From Planctomycetaceae bacterium (GTDB lineage: Bacteria > Planctomycetota > Planctomycetia > Pirellulales > Pirellulaceae): 33,110 nt of DNA. Shown here in pieces: positions 23,841-32,953 of the stretch. Every line of letters begins with the position of its first letter. The first letter of the stretch is position 1. The stretch covers positions 1 through 33,110 of the forward strand of contig PBSM01000047.1 of NCBI GenBank assembly GCA_002726245.1, read 5' to 3'. The notes beneath the pieces were generated by a model. That model ran no database searches. It was not told the origin of the DNA and saw only the letters and a program-made list of their open reading frames with translations. A program made the translations under genes and the position numbers.

Positions 23841-25883
23841 ATGAAATCACATGTAGGGTGGGCATTGCCCACCATTTGTTTGGCATTCATGGTGGGCAAT
23901 GCCCACCCTACCGAAATGCCGTCTCGTGGCATCTGTGCCCATCGCGGCGCGAGTGAAACGCATCCTGAGAACACGCTGGCCGCGTTGCGCGAAGCGGTCC
24001 GGTTGGGCGCTCAGATGATTGAATTCGATGTCGCGTTGACCGAAGATGGCCGATTGGTCCTCATGCACGACGACACGATCGACCGCACCACAAATGGGAA
24101 AGGGGCGGTCTCCGATTGGACGTTGGCGGAACTTAAGAAACTTGCTGCTGGTTCGTGGAAACACAAAAACTTCAAAGACGAGCGCATCCCCACGCTTGAT
24201 GAAGCACTGGCCATCATGCCGGAAAACATCTGGTTGAACGTACATCTCAAGGGCGATGTTGAGTTGGCGGAGAAGGTGACCAAGAGGATTGTTGCCAGCC
24301 AGCGTCTGCATCAATCGTTCTTGGCGTGCGGCGTCAAAGCGGCTGAGGCGGCCAAACGCATCGATTCGCGTATCAAGATTTGCAACATGGAACGGCAAGG
24401 CAACTCGCTCGAGTACGTCAAGGAAACGGTCGCGATGAAGGCCGATTTCATCCAACTCTACACCGGCAAATCAGTTGATCCTGCTCACACGAAGCTGCTC
24501 AAACAACACGGTATTCGCATCAACTTCTGCTGCGCGAACGAAGCCGATTTCGTCCGGCGACTCTTCGAGGCGGGCACGGAATTCCCACTCGTCGACCGAC
24601 TCAATCCGATGTTGAAAGTCGCTGATGAGATGGGGATTGAGCGGCTCAAACCTGTCTATCGCTCCACAGCGAAACGCAGCATCACTCACGGGCCGTTCGT
24701 CGGTCACATCACTTCCACAAGTGTCATGGTTTGGGCGCGGTGCTCGAAACCTGGCAAGTACCACTTGTCGGCTCGCAGCGACGGTGGCGGTGAAGTGCAG
24801 ACCGAAGCTCAATCTTCGGCCGAACACGATGGCTGCGTCGTTTGGCGGTTGGAATCGCTCCGGCCTGCAACACGATATCAATACACGATCGAGTCTGAAG
24901 GCGAAAATCCGGTTGAAGGTGACGACTATTATTTCACGTCGGCACCAACCCAAGGTTTGGCCACCGTGCGTTTGGGATTCGCTTCGTGTGCGAGGGAAGA
25001 CGAGGGGTCGGCAGCAGCCTGGCGTCAGATGCGCGTGGCTGATCCTCATGCGGTCGTGCTGCTGGGAGACACGCCGTACATCGATTCGACGGACCTAGCG
25101 GTTCAACGCGGGCGGCACGGTGAATTTGTGGCGGCTGCTGGTTTTAAAGAGCTTGTTCGCAACCGCTCATTATACGCAACTTGGGACGACCACGACTTTG
25201 GCAGCAACGATACCGACGGTAATTTGAAAGGCAAAGAGAATTCGCGGCGTGCGTTTATTGAGTATCGCGCGAACCCGTCGTACGGCGATGGCAAAGTGGG
25301 CATCTACACCAAGTTTCGCCGCGGCGGTGTTGAAGTCTTCCTATTGGACACACGTTTCTTCGCCGCCACGCAGCCCTCGCCGTTTGACAAGGATCGTCCA
25401 ACGCTGCTAGGTGCGGAGCAATGGAAATGGTTGCGTCGCGAGTTGAAAGCATCGACGGCCCCGTTCAAAGTGCTGGCGTGCGGAATGATTTGGAATGGCG
25501 CGGTCCGACCAGGAAAGAAGGACCATTGGGGAACGTATCCACACGAACGTGACGCGTTGTTCGAATTTATTGGTAACGAGAAGATTACGGGCGTGGTTCT
25601 CGTCGGCGGAGACATCCATCGCACACGCGTACTTCGGTACGAAACGACCAAGCAAGCTGGTTACGACATCCCAGAGCTGATTACGTCGCCGACTCACGAC
25701 GGAGTTATCAACAACGCCAACGTCCCTCACCCAGCTCTCGTCCACGATTCTGGCGAGCCGAACACATTTCTTTTGATGACAGTTGACACCAACAACGATC
25801 CCGCCACATTGAGCGCCAAGTTTCTGAACAAAGACGGACGGCCGTTTTTTGAAACGAAGTTCACCGAACAGGACCTTGAGTAG
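23841..25883 (+). CDS. GDPD-PhoD fusion phosphodiesterase/phosphatase with repeat-derived N-terminus
   Basis: ATG 23841 has GGGAG seven bases upstream. The 680-aa product combines two phosphoesterase domains. Residues ~30-272 form a GDPD domain: CAHRG with H34, HPENT, MIEFDVALTEDG with E61 and D63, and LMHDD. The usual EIK motif reads NVHLKG (H135). Residues ~280-680 form a PhoD domain: an N-terminal Fn3-like part (GPFVGHITSTSVMVWAR, LRPATRYQYTIE), LLGDTPYIDS near 410, TWDDHDFGSND near 450 and LVGGDIHRT near 590. Codons ~5-24 come from an inverted palindromic repeat, so the apparent signal (VGWALPTICLAFMVGNAHPT) is repeat-encoded. The stop codon also lies in a repeat copy. It probably releases phosphate from glycerophosphodiesters or similar phosphodiester polymers; location is uncertain because the leader is atypical. 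Confidence 0.85.
   Translation: MKSHVGWALPTICLAFMVGNAHPTEMPSRGICAHRGASETHPENTLAALREAVRLGAQMIEFDVALTEDGRLVLMHDDTIDRTTNGKGAVSDWTLAELKKLAAGSWKHKNFKDERIPTLDEALAIMPENIWLNVHLKGDVELAEKVTKRIVASQRLHQSFLACGVKAAEAAKRIDSRIKICNMERQGNSLEYVKETVAMKADFIQLYTGKSVDPAHTKLLKQHGIRINFCCANEADFVRRLFEAGTEFPLVDRLNPMLKVADEMGIERLKPVYRSTAKRSITHGPFVGHITSTSVMVWARCSKPGKYHLSARSDGGGEVQTEAQSSAEHDGCVVWRLESLRPATRYQYTIESEGENPVEGDDYYFTSAPTQGLATVRLGFASCAREDEGSAAAWRQMRVADPHAVVLLGDTPYIDSTDLAVQRGRHGEFVAAAGFKELVRNRSLYATWDDHDFGSNDTDGNLKGKENSRRAFIEYRANPSYGDGKVGIYTKFRRGGVEVFLLDTRFFAATQPSPFDKDRPTLLGAEQWKWLRRELKASTAPFKVLACGMIWNGAVRPGKKDHWGTYPHERDALFEFIGNEKITGVVLVGGDIHRTRVLRYETTKQAGYDIPELITSPTHDGVINNANVPHPALVHDSGEPNTFLLMTVDTNNDPATLSAKFLNKDGRPFFETKFTEQDLE
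23853..23911. repeat. Perfect 23-bp inverted repeat inside the start of the GDPD-PhoD gene
   Basis: Arms 23853-23875 and 23889-23911 are perfect reverse complements with the core GGGCATTGCCCACC, separated by 13 bases. They begin four codons after the ATG and end eight codons before the GDPD HRG motif. They therefore encode the N-terminal ~20 residues, and in mRNA would form a strong stem close to the ribosome binding site. Confidence 0.85.
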
Positions 25884-25900
25884 AGTGGGCATTGCCCACC
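25880..25900. repeat. Single arm of the GGGCATTGCCCACC repeat carrying a stop codon
   Basis: GTAGAGTGGGCATTGCCCAC plus C matches the left arm of the 23853 repeat except at one base. Its TAG (25881-25883) is the stop codon of the GDPD-PhoD gene, so repeat insertion may have set the present C-terminus. Confidence 0.65.
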
Positions 25901-25913
25901 GAATAGTTACCGA

Positions 25914-25977
25914 GTAGCTACGCTCGCCAGAGCGTGGACTAACCCGCACGAGTCCACCACCTGGCGACGGTAGCTAC
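25914..25977. repeat. MITE-like palindrome with GTAGCTAC ends
   Basis: A 64-base unit has 27-base arms at 25914-25940 and 25951-25977 (about 22 of 27 positions complementary), starting GTAGCTACGCTCGCCAGA and ending CCTGGCGACGGTAGCTAC. It fills most of the gap between the GDPD-PhoD gene and the C69 peptidase gene. It is probably a non-coding mobile repeat. Confidence 0.6.
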
Positions 25978-26016
25978 GGACACCTGTCCCTAGATCGACC
26001 ACTACGGAGAATCCCG

Positions 26017-27540
26017 ATGCTAAATCGCCGATCGTTACTCAAGAGTGGTGCCGCAGGTTTCTTTGGCATGCTCGGCCCTAACGGCTTGGCGGCACTTGCC
26101 GATGCAAAGCCAAAGCAACAATCAATGCGCGATGTGAATCGACGTGTTCGTCCGCTGTCGTGCGACACGATGGTAGCGTTGCCCGATGCGACGACGACTG
26201 GAACCACCGTGCTGGGAAAGAACAGTGATCGGCCGGTCTTCGATTGCCAGCCACTAGTGCAGTTTCCGCGTCAAAAGCATTCGCCTGAATCGTCGATCAA
26301 ACTCGAATATCAAACGATTCCACAAATGCGCGAGACGTATGCGACGATCGGATCGAGTCCTTATTGGTGCTGGGGGTATGAAGAAGGCATCAACGAATTC
26401 GGAGTGGCGATCGGCAACGAGGCGATCTTTACGAAGACATTCGCCGATGCGGTCGAAGTGAGCAAGGCTGGCAAACCGCCCGAGCTTGGCCTGTTGGGCA
26501 TGGACCTGTTGCGTCTAGGGTTAGAACGGGGCAAGACCGCTCGCGAAACGCTGGAAGTGATCACGAAATTGGTCGAGCGCTACGGTCAGTGGGGATCCGG
26601 CGTGCCAGGAATGGATCCCGAAACGGGTGGTTACGACAATTCATACATCATTGCCGATGGCAAGGAAGCCTGGATCCTGGAGAACGTGGGCAAGCGATGG
26701 GTCGCCAAGCGGGTGACACGCGGTGTGGCAGCGATTTCCAACCAACCGTCGATCCGAACCGAGTGGGACTTGGCCAGCCATGACTTGGTCGATTACGCGA
26801 TCGACAAAGGCTGGTGGCCCAAAGCAAAGAAGAGCGAGTTCGATTTTTCCCGTGCCTACATCGACTTGAAAACGCCGTTGCAGCTTTCACAACTCCGAGT
26901 CCAACGTTCGCGTCAGCTCTTATGCCACAAGGAAAACGGCGAAGTCTCGCCGCAATGGGTCATGCGAGTTCTACGCGACCACTACGAAGACACATTCCTC
27001 GGCGGTCCAAACTTCAACGCCGCACTTCCGGATTTCCTCACGCTTTGCATGCACAGTTCGCCGGCCAATTTCACATGGGGGAACACCGCCAGTTCCGCCG
27101 TTTTCATCCTGCCAAACGACGACAAACGTTTAGCACAAATGTGGTGGACGCCAGTCACTCCATGCACGGGTCTCTATCTTCCCGTGTTCGCCGCATCGAA
27201 CCGGTTGCCGAAAATCTTGAGCACAGCCGGCAGGCAAGGCAAAACGGTCACGCCACCACCGCAAGCAAAGCAAGACGAGTTCGCCGAAAACTCGTACTGG
27301 TGGTTATTCCGAGATCTACTCGATAAAGTCAAAGGCGACGAAACTGGCACAGAGTTTGGAAAACGACAACCAATTGCGCGCGCTGCCTTCAACGAACTTG
27401 AGAAGAAGTGGATGGAACAAAGCAAGACAGTAGAGAAGCTAGCTGTTGCCCAGCAAGCATCCGGTAAACTCCTCGACGACTTTACGCAATCATGCGTCGA
27501 GGAGGCGGTGGCAACCGTCAACAAGTTGCGAAAGGCTTAG
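26017..27540 (+). CDS. C69-family (secernin/dipeptidase-like) N-terminal nucleophile hydrolase
   Basis: GGAG lies about eight bases before the ATG. The 507-aa product starts with a twin-arginine-like export signal (MLNRRSLLKSGAAGFFGMLG). The mature enzyme would begin at C49 in LSCDTMVALPDATTTGTTVL followed by GKNSDRP, the signature of peptidase family C69, whose N-terminal cysteine is exposed by self-processing and attacks amide bonds. Further motifs are EEGINEFGVAIGNEAIF, PETGGYDNSYIIAD and HSSPANFTWGNTASS. Length fits secernin-type proteins. Some members cleave dipeptides, others act on small amides. A signal plus an internal nucleophile cysteine implies processing after export. The substrate is unknown. 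Confidence 0.85.
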   Translation: MLNRRSLLKSGAAGFFGMLGPNGLAALADAKPKQQSMRDVNRRVRPLSCDTMVALPDATTTGTTVLGKNSDRPVFDCQPLVQFPRQKHSPESSIKLEYQTIPQMRETYATIGSSPYWCWGYEEGINEFGVAIGNEAIFTKTFADAVEVSKAGKPPELGLLGMDLLRLGLERGKTARETLEVITKLVERYGQWGSGVPGMDPETGGYDNSYIIADGKEAWILENVGKRWVAKRVTRGVAAISNQPSIRTEWDLASHDLVDYAIDKGWWPKAKKSEFDFSRAYIDLKTPLQLSQLRVQRSRQLLCHKENGEVSPQWVMRVLRDHYEDTFLGGPNFNAALPDFLTLCMHSSPANFTWGNTASSAVFILPNDDKRLAQMWWTPVTPCTGLYLPVFAASNRLPKILSTAGRQGKTVTPPPQAKQDEFAENSYWWLFRDLLDKVKGDETGTEFGKRQPIARAAFNELEKKWMEQSKTVEKLAVAQQASGKLLDDFTQSCVEEAVATVNKLRKA

Positions 27541-27570
27541 CGTGGGCTTGCCCGCCAATCGGTGACCACG

Positions 27571-27813
27571 ATGAAACTGACTTTGTTTGCGCTGTGCACT
27601 TTGTGCATGATCTTGGGCTGGAATCGCAGAAGTCGCTGCCGCGGCGAGGATCATTGGCGGCGGTGCACGTGTCACAACAAAGCCCATACTGGATAGCTCT
27701 TTCTTGACGGTGTGCTGGGTCTCGACGATCGCAAACTCGAATATATTCACAAAGGTCGTCCAGAACGCATCGACCAAAACGAAGGCCAGGTCTTCAAGGA
27801 GATTGCTTCCTAA
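27571..27813 (+). pseudogene. Small exported-protein ORF broken by an amber stop, coupled to the next gene
   Basis: ATG 27571 begins a signal-like segment (MKLTLFALCTLCMILGW). The frame reaches TAG at 27694-27696, then continues open as LFLDGVLGLDDRKLEYIHKG followed by RPERIDQNEGQVFKEIAS, to TAA at 27811-27813. That TAA overlaps the next gene's ATG (TAATG), an arrangement typical of translational coupling, so the tail was probably once a real C-terminus. The middle codons look frameshifted (many Arg/Cys). No family is recognised. It is probably a decayed gene that once preceded the cytochrome protein in an operon. Confidence 0.35.
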
Positions 27814-30800
27814 TGTCGTCGATCGGATATCTTGTATTAGTCGCCAGTCTATCGCTAGTGGCGAACGACGCTTCGCCCCCCGTCGCTCTTTGGGACTTTG
27901 GTGCCGAAGAGTCAACGCCGCTGACGTCGCATGGTGGTGTCCAGCGGGACCAAGCCGGGCCTCGACCACCGGAGTTCCCGGACTTCTCAAAGGACAACAC
28001 TGCCGTGCGACTCGACGGCAAGGGTGCTTATTTCTCGGTGACGGATTCTGGACCGAACAGTCACTTCGACTTCACCAACGGCGATGCCATCACATTGGAA
28101 GCGTGGGTCAAGTTAGATGAAGTTCGCGAGGGCAGTCCGATGTACGTCATCGGAAAAGGGCGAACTGGTGCGCCGAAGTTTGCTAATGACAATCAGAACT
28201 GGTCATTGCGTATCGTCACTTCAAAGGGAGTGGCGAAATTGTCCTTTTTGTTTGCGACAAAGCCGGGTCCGGGTGATGCACACTGGCATCGATGGAGTTC
28301 CAAGGCAGGTTTTCAAGCAGCGACCGGCTGGCATCACGTCGCCGTCACGTATCGTTTCGGCGAACCGGATTCTATGCGTGGGTGGATCGATGGCGTGCCA
28401 ACAGTCGGGACATGGGATATCGGTGGAACTACGAAAGCCTCGCCAATCGTGGATGATGATGAAGTGTGGATCGGATCATCGCGCGGCGGCAGCGCTTCAA
28501 ACAGCTTTCACGGCTGGCTTGACGCGGTTGCGATTCATCGCGAGTTGCTCGACGACAAGACAGTAGCAACAAAGTTTCGTCGCGTTGGTGGACCTCGTGT
28601 CGTCAGGCCGCAACCTGAAGTCATGCCGGATTTCACGGATATTCCAAAGGGTCGCGTCCTGGTGACTTTCTCGGAAGGTCTGCCGACTCATGAGCGCTGG
28701 TTGAACGAAGGCGAGTCGTGGCCGAAGGAACATTCACGCTGGATCGGCGACCAGTTTCTTCTTCCGCGTATTCCGTTGCGCTACGACGATTGGGGAATAC
28801 GAGCAAGTTGGAAGGCACCACTGCTCGTTCGCATGGCTGCTGGTGTCGAGCTATTGCCGGGCGAACACCAGCTTTTACTGCGAGCCCGTGCGCTCGGCAG
28901 ACTGTGGGTGGATGGTGTTCTCGTTGCTCGTACCGAAGCCATTACCAAACAGCCGCCTAATGGTGAAGAACCAATCACACCGCTAGTAGCTCCACCCATG
29001 CCTGGGCTGCGAGTCGTGGGTTACCATCAGCAAGAACGTTTCACCACGGTAAAGATCGCGGAAACCAGCGATGGCAAACCGCGACGCTGCCGTGTTGTAT
29101 TGGAGTTGGTAGTAGGTGGCAAGAATCTCCGCACCGAAACCGGTGAAGTATGCGTCGCCCTACGATCGGAAGATGAAAAGACATACACGGTGCTGAACGC
29201 TGGCAATTCCAGCCCACTCGAACTGACCGATACCGATTTCGAGACAAAGATTCGTGCTATCGAGTCTTCGCTTTCGCAGTTCGATGACCAAACTCGACGC
29301 CATGCCGCCGAATCACAGAACGAGTTCTGGCAGCAGCGGCATGAGGTCGCACGCGATTGGGCAGGCGAGCATCCTGCGCCGGCTGTCCCGTCCGTTGCGA
29401 ATGTGTCCAGCAATCACCCGGTCGACGCGTTTATCGCCGCGAAGATTGAGCGAGCTCTCGCCGCTTCCGCCAAGTCGGATGCTGGCGAGGCGGAGAAGTT
29501 TCATACGAAGATACTGCCGATCCTTCGCGAGCACTGTTTCCGCTGTCACGGCGAGAAAGATAAAGGTGGGCTGAAGTTGAACTCTCGCGATCATGCTCTC
29601 AAGGGTGGCGACTCGGAAGTGCCTGCAGTCGCGCCCGGCGACATTGCTGCCAGTGAACTAATCGAGCGAGTTCGTAGCGAGGATGAAGACTTGCGAATGC
29701 CTCCGACTGGCGACGGCTTATCTTCCAATCAGATTGCTGCGTTAGAGCAGTGGATTCAGGCCGGCGCGGCTTGGCCGGCACCGCCAGTTTCCGCCGCTGA
29801 TGTGGCCATGCCAGAAGTCGTGAACGACGAGGCGTTTCTACGTCGCATCTATCTCGACACCGTTGGCGTTCCTCCCGCGCAAATCGAGGCGGAAGAGTAC
29901 CTTGCGGACGTGGAGCTCGGCAAACGCGAGCGTCTCGTCGTTCGGCTGCTTGCCGATGAACGATGCGCCGATCACTGGATGAGCTATTGGCTGGATTTGC
30001 TTGCTGAAAATCCGACGCTTCTCAATGCTTCGCTCAACAGCACTGGACCATTCCGTTGGTTCTTGTACGATTCGCTGCGCGATAACAAGCCGCTGGATCG
30101 CATGGTCACCGAGTTGATTTTGATGCGAGGCAGTCCGCACGAAGGCGGCAGTGCTGGATTTGCGATGGCCGCCGAAAACGACGCTCCTTTTGCCGCGAAG
30201 GGACATATCGTCGCCTCCGCGTTCCTTGGTATTGAGTTGCAGTGTGCTCGTTGTCACGACTCGCCTTTTCACAGCACGACGCAACGCGATCTCTATTCGT
30301 TGGCCGCAATGTTCGAGCGCAAGTCGGTTACCATCCCAGCAACGAGCCGCGTTCCCGATGCGTTCTTCGACAAGCAGCAGCGCGACTCGCTGATTCGCGT
30401 TTCGCTGAAGCCCAGCGAGCCCGTCACGGCTAAGTGGCCTTTCGCTGAAGTTACGGGGATCGATGACAACGAAGTGATCGATGCACTCATGCACCGGCCA
30501 AGTGATTCGCGCGATCGACTTGCTGCCTTGATTACTGCTCCGCAGAACCAACGATTTGCTAGGGTGATGGTGAATCGCATCTGGCAACGGCTAGTTGGTG
30601 CCGCTTTCGTCGAGCCAGTGCATGATTGGGAAGGTCGTGTGGCGAGTCATCCTAAGCTGCTCGATTGGCTTGCTGCTCAGTTGATTACGCACGACTACGA
30701 TGTTCGACATGTCATGCGGCTGATCGTGACGTCGCAGACTTATCAACGTGAGGCATCCGGTCGCAATCTTGATGCGTCGCCCGAGCTGCGTTTCTTCAAC

Positions 30801-31535
30801 GCGCCAGAACGCCGCCGCCTGACCGCCGAACATATCGTCGATTCGTTGCATGCGGTGACGGGCGCGGCGTGGGATGTGGAAGAATTGACGTTCGTGCATG
30901 ATGGGCGACGCGCGGTGAGCAACCGTTTGACGCTAGGCCAGCCACGCCGCTCGTGGATGTTCGCGAGCTTGAACAACGAGCGTGATCGCCCCAGCTTGTC
31001 GCTGCCTCACGCGCGGGTTGCCGCAGATGTCTTAGAGGCGTTTGGTTGGACGGGATCGCGACAAAAGCCAATCACGGATCGTGGCACTGATCCCAATGTC
31101 CTGCAACCTGGTGTGTTAGCCAACGGCACACTTGCAGCAAACTTGACTCGAGCCGCTCACGGCAGTGTGCTAGCGCAACTGGCTGTTGATGCAGAGTCTC
31201 CTCAGTCGTTGACCGAGGCACTGTTTTTGCGAATTCTCAGCCGTCAACCAAACTCGACCGAGTTGGCAGCATTCTCTGCTGCGTTATCAGAGAGTTTTGA
31301 CTCGCGTTTGATTCCGGAAAGTGAGATCGAGTTGCCACTGGCTCCTGCTCGATTGCCATTGGTAACTTGGTTTAATCACGGACAGTCCGATGCCAACACC
31401 ATTCAGCAGGAAATCGAACGCCGAGTCCGCCAAGGTCCGCCACCAGATCCAAGGCTTGAATCCGAGTGGCGAGAAGTCTATGAGGATGTTGTGTGGAGCC
31501 TGATCAATCATCGTGAGTTTGTTTGGATGCCATAA
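27813..31535 (+). CDS. Planctomycete cytochrome protein: LamG, PSCyt1, DUF1549, DUF1553
   Basis: This 1240-aa exported protein has a short signal ([20 protein letters not shown]). A LamG/concanavalin-like domain occupies about residues 25-255 ([43 protein letters not shown]). A linker region of unknown fold covers ~270-480. A planctomycete cytochrome C domain with heme motif CFRCH begins at C575 ([34 protein letters not shown]). DUF1549 covers ~665-890 and contains a second CARCH motif from C811. DUF1553 extends to the end ([44 protein letters not shown]). Such proteins are nearly always encoded beside a DUF1501 protein, as here, and are suspected to work in exported redox chemistry on glycans or polymers. 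TAATG overlap with a broken upstream ORF suggests a former operon. Confidence 0.9.
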   Translation: MSSIGYLVLVASLSLVANDASPPVALWDFGAEESTPLTSHGGVQRDQAGPRPPEFPDFSKDNTAVRLDGKGAYFSVTDSGPNSHFDFTNGDAITLEAWVKLDEVREGSPMYVIGKGRTGAPKFANDNQNWSLRIVTSKGVAKLSFLFATKPGPGDAHWHRWSSKAGFQAATGWHHVAVTYRFGEPDSMRGWIDGVPTVGTWDIGGTTKASPIVDDDEVWIGSSRGGSASNSFHGWLDAVAIHRELLDDKTVATKFRRVGGPRVVRPQPEVMPDFTDIPKGRVLVTFSEGLPTHERWLNEGESWPKEHSRWIGDQFLLPRIPLRYDDWGIRASWKAPLLVRMAAGVELLPGEHQLLLRARALGRLWVDGVLVARTEAITKQPPNGEEPITPLVAPPMPGLRVVGYHQQERFTTVKIAETSDGKPRRCRVVLELVVGGKNLRTETGEVCVALRSEDEKTYTVLNAGNSSPLELTDTDFETKIRAIESSLSQFDDQTRRHAAESQNEFWQQRHEVARDWAGEHPAPAVPSVANVSSNHPVDAFIAAKIERALAASAKSDAGEAEKFHTKILPILREHCFRCHGEKDKGGLKLNSRDHALKGGDSEVPAVAPGDIAASELIERVRSEDEDLRMPPTGDGLSSNQIAALEQWIQAGAAWPAPPVSAADVAMPEVVNDEAFLRRIYLDTVGVPPAQIEAEEYLADVELGKRERLVVRLLADERCADHWMSYWLDLLAENPTLLNASLNSTGPFRWFLYDSLRDNKPLDRMVTELILMRGSPHEGGSAGFAMAAENDAPFAAKGHIVASAFLGIELQCARCHDSPFHSTTQRDLYSLAAMFERKSVTIPATSRVPDAFFDKQQRDSLIRVSLKPSEPVTAKWPFAEVTGIDDNEVIDALMHRPSDSRDRLAALITAPQNQRFARVMVNRIWQRLVGAAFVEPVHDWEGRVASHPKLLDWLAAQLITHDYDVRHVMRLIVTSQTYQREASGRNLDASPELRFFNAPERRRLTAEHIVDSLHAVTGAAWDVEELTFVHDGRRAVSNRLTLGQPRRSWMFASLNNERDRPSLSLPHARVAADVLEAFGWTGSRQKPITDRGTDPNVLQPGVLANGTLAANLTRAAHGSVLAQLAVDAESPQSLTEALFLRILSRQPNSTELAAFSAALSESFDSRLIPESEIELPLAPARLPLVTWFNHGQSDANTIQQEIERRVRQGPPPDPRLESEWREVYEDVVWSLINHREFVWMP

Positions 31536-31553
31536 CGGCAATCGGAGAGAGAC

Positions 31554-31627
31554 GGCAGAATCATGAGGGCAGAATGATATATATCCAGAGCGGTCAATCT
31601 TTATCATTCTGTCCTCATGATTCTGCC
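31554..31627 (+). repeat. Long near-perfect palindrome between the cytochrome and DUF1501 genes
   Basis: Arms 31554-31578 and 31603-31627 (25 bases each, beginning GGCAGAATCATGAGG and ending CCTCATGATTCTGCC) are reverse complements except at one position, which would be a G-U pair in RNA. The loop is 24 bases. The 25-bp RNA stem lies 18 bases after the first gene's stop and 30 bases before the DUF1501 start. GGCAGAATCATGAGG-type palindromes recur in planctomycete intergenic regions, so this is probably a mobile repeat that may also attenuate read-through. Confidence 0.75.
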
Positions 31628-31657
31628 ACAAGAAAACGATCGCAAATTGAGACAACA

Positions 31658-32953
31658 ATGAGTTCTTCGACGAAAATCGACCGACGCGAATACCTTGCTA
31701 CTAGTGCCGCCATCACCGGTGGCATCGCCTTGCCGCAGTTCAGTCATGCGGAAGCGACCACCAGCCTTGTCCAGGGCAAAGCCGAACATGTGATCTCGAT
31801 TTGGCTGGGCGGAGGAATGGGGCAAGTCGACACGTTCGATCCGAAGCGAAAAGGAGACCCGAAGAAGAAGGTGGCGGGCTCTTACTACAACTCGATCGAG
31901 ACGGCGGTTCCTGGCGTGCAGTTGTGCGAGCACTTGAAGGCGCTGGCACCGTTGATGGATCGCGTGACGGCTGTGCGAACTGTACATCACGAGATGATCG
32001 ACGAGCATGCCGCCGCGACGAATCGTATGCATACCGGTCGCCCGATCAGCGGCACCGTAACTTATCCTTCGCTTGGTTCACTGGTCACTCACGAAAGAGG
32101 GGCCGTAAACGATGGGGCTCCACCTTATGTGTTGATTGGTTACCCAAATGTGACTCGTGGTCCTGGCTTTCTTGGAGCACGTCATGGTTACCTGTATCTG
32201 ACCGACACGAGCCAGGGACCAGCCGGACTGTCTCGAGCCGATGGCATTACACCAACGCGACAAGCACGTCGCGAGTCTTCTCTCTCCGTGTTGCAAGATA
32301 GCGCGAAGCCCACTGACGATTCGCGACTGCTCGATTACGATGTGGCAATCGCGCAAAGCATGAAGTTGAGTGGCCCGGAGTTCACGCGAGTATTCCAACT
32401 GGACAAAGAACCTTCGGACCTGCGAACGCGTTACGGAGGCGAGTTTGGTCAACGCTGCCTGCTCAGTCGAAGACTTGTCGAACGCGGCGTGCGTTTTATC
32501 GAGGTCTCCCACAATCTCAACTTCCTCAATGGCATTGGGTGGGATGTTCATAACGAAGGCATCTTGCAACAGCACAAGCTGATCCAAGAACTCGATACAG
32601 CGGTCGCGACATTAATCACCGACTTGGAAAAGAAACGCTTGCTTGACAAGACGCTGATCGTCATCACCACAGAATTTGGGCGCCCGCCAGAATTCGATAG
32701 TGGCGGAGGCCGTGGGCATCAAGGCACAGCGTTTACGTGCGTGCTGGCCGGCGGAGGCCTGGCACACCACGGAGCGTGGGGCGAAACCGACGAATTGGCG
32801 AAGAAGATCGTAGCAAATCCCGTCGGAGTTCCCGATTTCTTTGCCACTATATGTGCCGCGTTGGGGATCGATTACGGCAAGTACCTCTACGACGGTGATC
32901 GCCCAGTTCCAATCACGGACACGGGACAGCCAATTGCAGAGCTGTTCGCTTAG
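31658..32953 (+). CDS. Tat-exported DUF1501 protein
   Basis: ATG 31658 is preferred although the frame is open back to 31523; the extension would encode the palindromic repeat. The 431-aa product has a twin-arginine-like signal ([20 protein letters not shown]). DUF1501 features follow: [75 protein letters not shown] and [10 protein letters not shown]. These His/Asp/Glu-rich motifs resemble the sulfatase/alkaline phosphatase superfamily metal site. DUF1501 proteins partner with PSD1-type cytochrome proteins in planctomycetes and are presumed to be exported and to act together; the reaction is not known. Length is normal. Confidence 0.9.
   Translation: MSSSTKIDRREYLATSAAITGGIALPQFSHAEATTSLVQGKAEHVISIWLGGGMGQVDTFDPKRKGDPKKKVAGSYYNSIETAVPGVQLCEHLKALAPLMDRVTAVRTVHHEMIDEHAAATNRMHTGRPISGTVTYPSLGSLVTHERGAVNDGAPPYVLIGYPNVTRGPGFLGARHGYLYLTDTSQGPAGLSRADGITPTRQARRESSLSVLQDSAKPTDDSRLLDYDVAIAQSMKLSGPEFTRVFQLDKEPSDLRTRYGGEFGQRCLLSRRLVERGVRFIEVSHNLNFLNGIGWDVHNEGILQQHKLIQELDTAVATLITDLEKKRLLDKTLIVITTEFGRPPEFDSGGGRGHQGTAFTCVLAGGGLAHHGAWGETDELAKKIVANPVGVPDFFATICAALGIDYGKYLYDGDRPVPITDTGQPIAELFA

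Noticed and set aside
31523..31657. N-terminal extension of the DUF1501 protein
   Set aside because: The extension overlaps the end of the cytochrome gene and is largely translated palindromic repeat; the Tat signal begins after ATG 31658.
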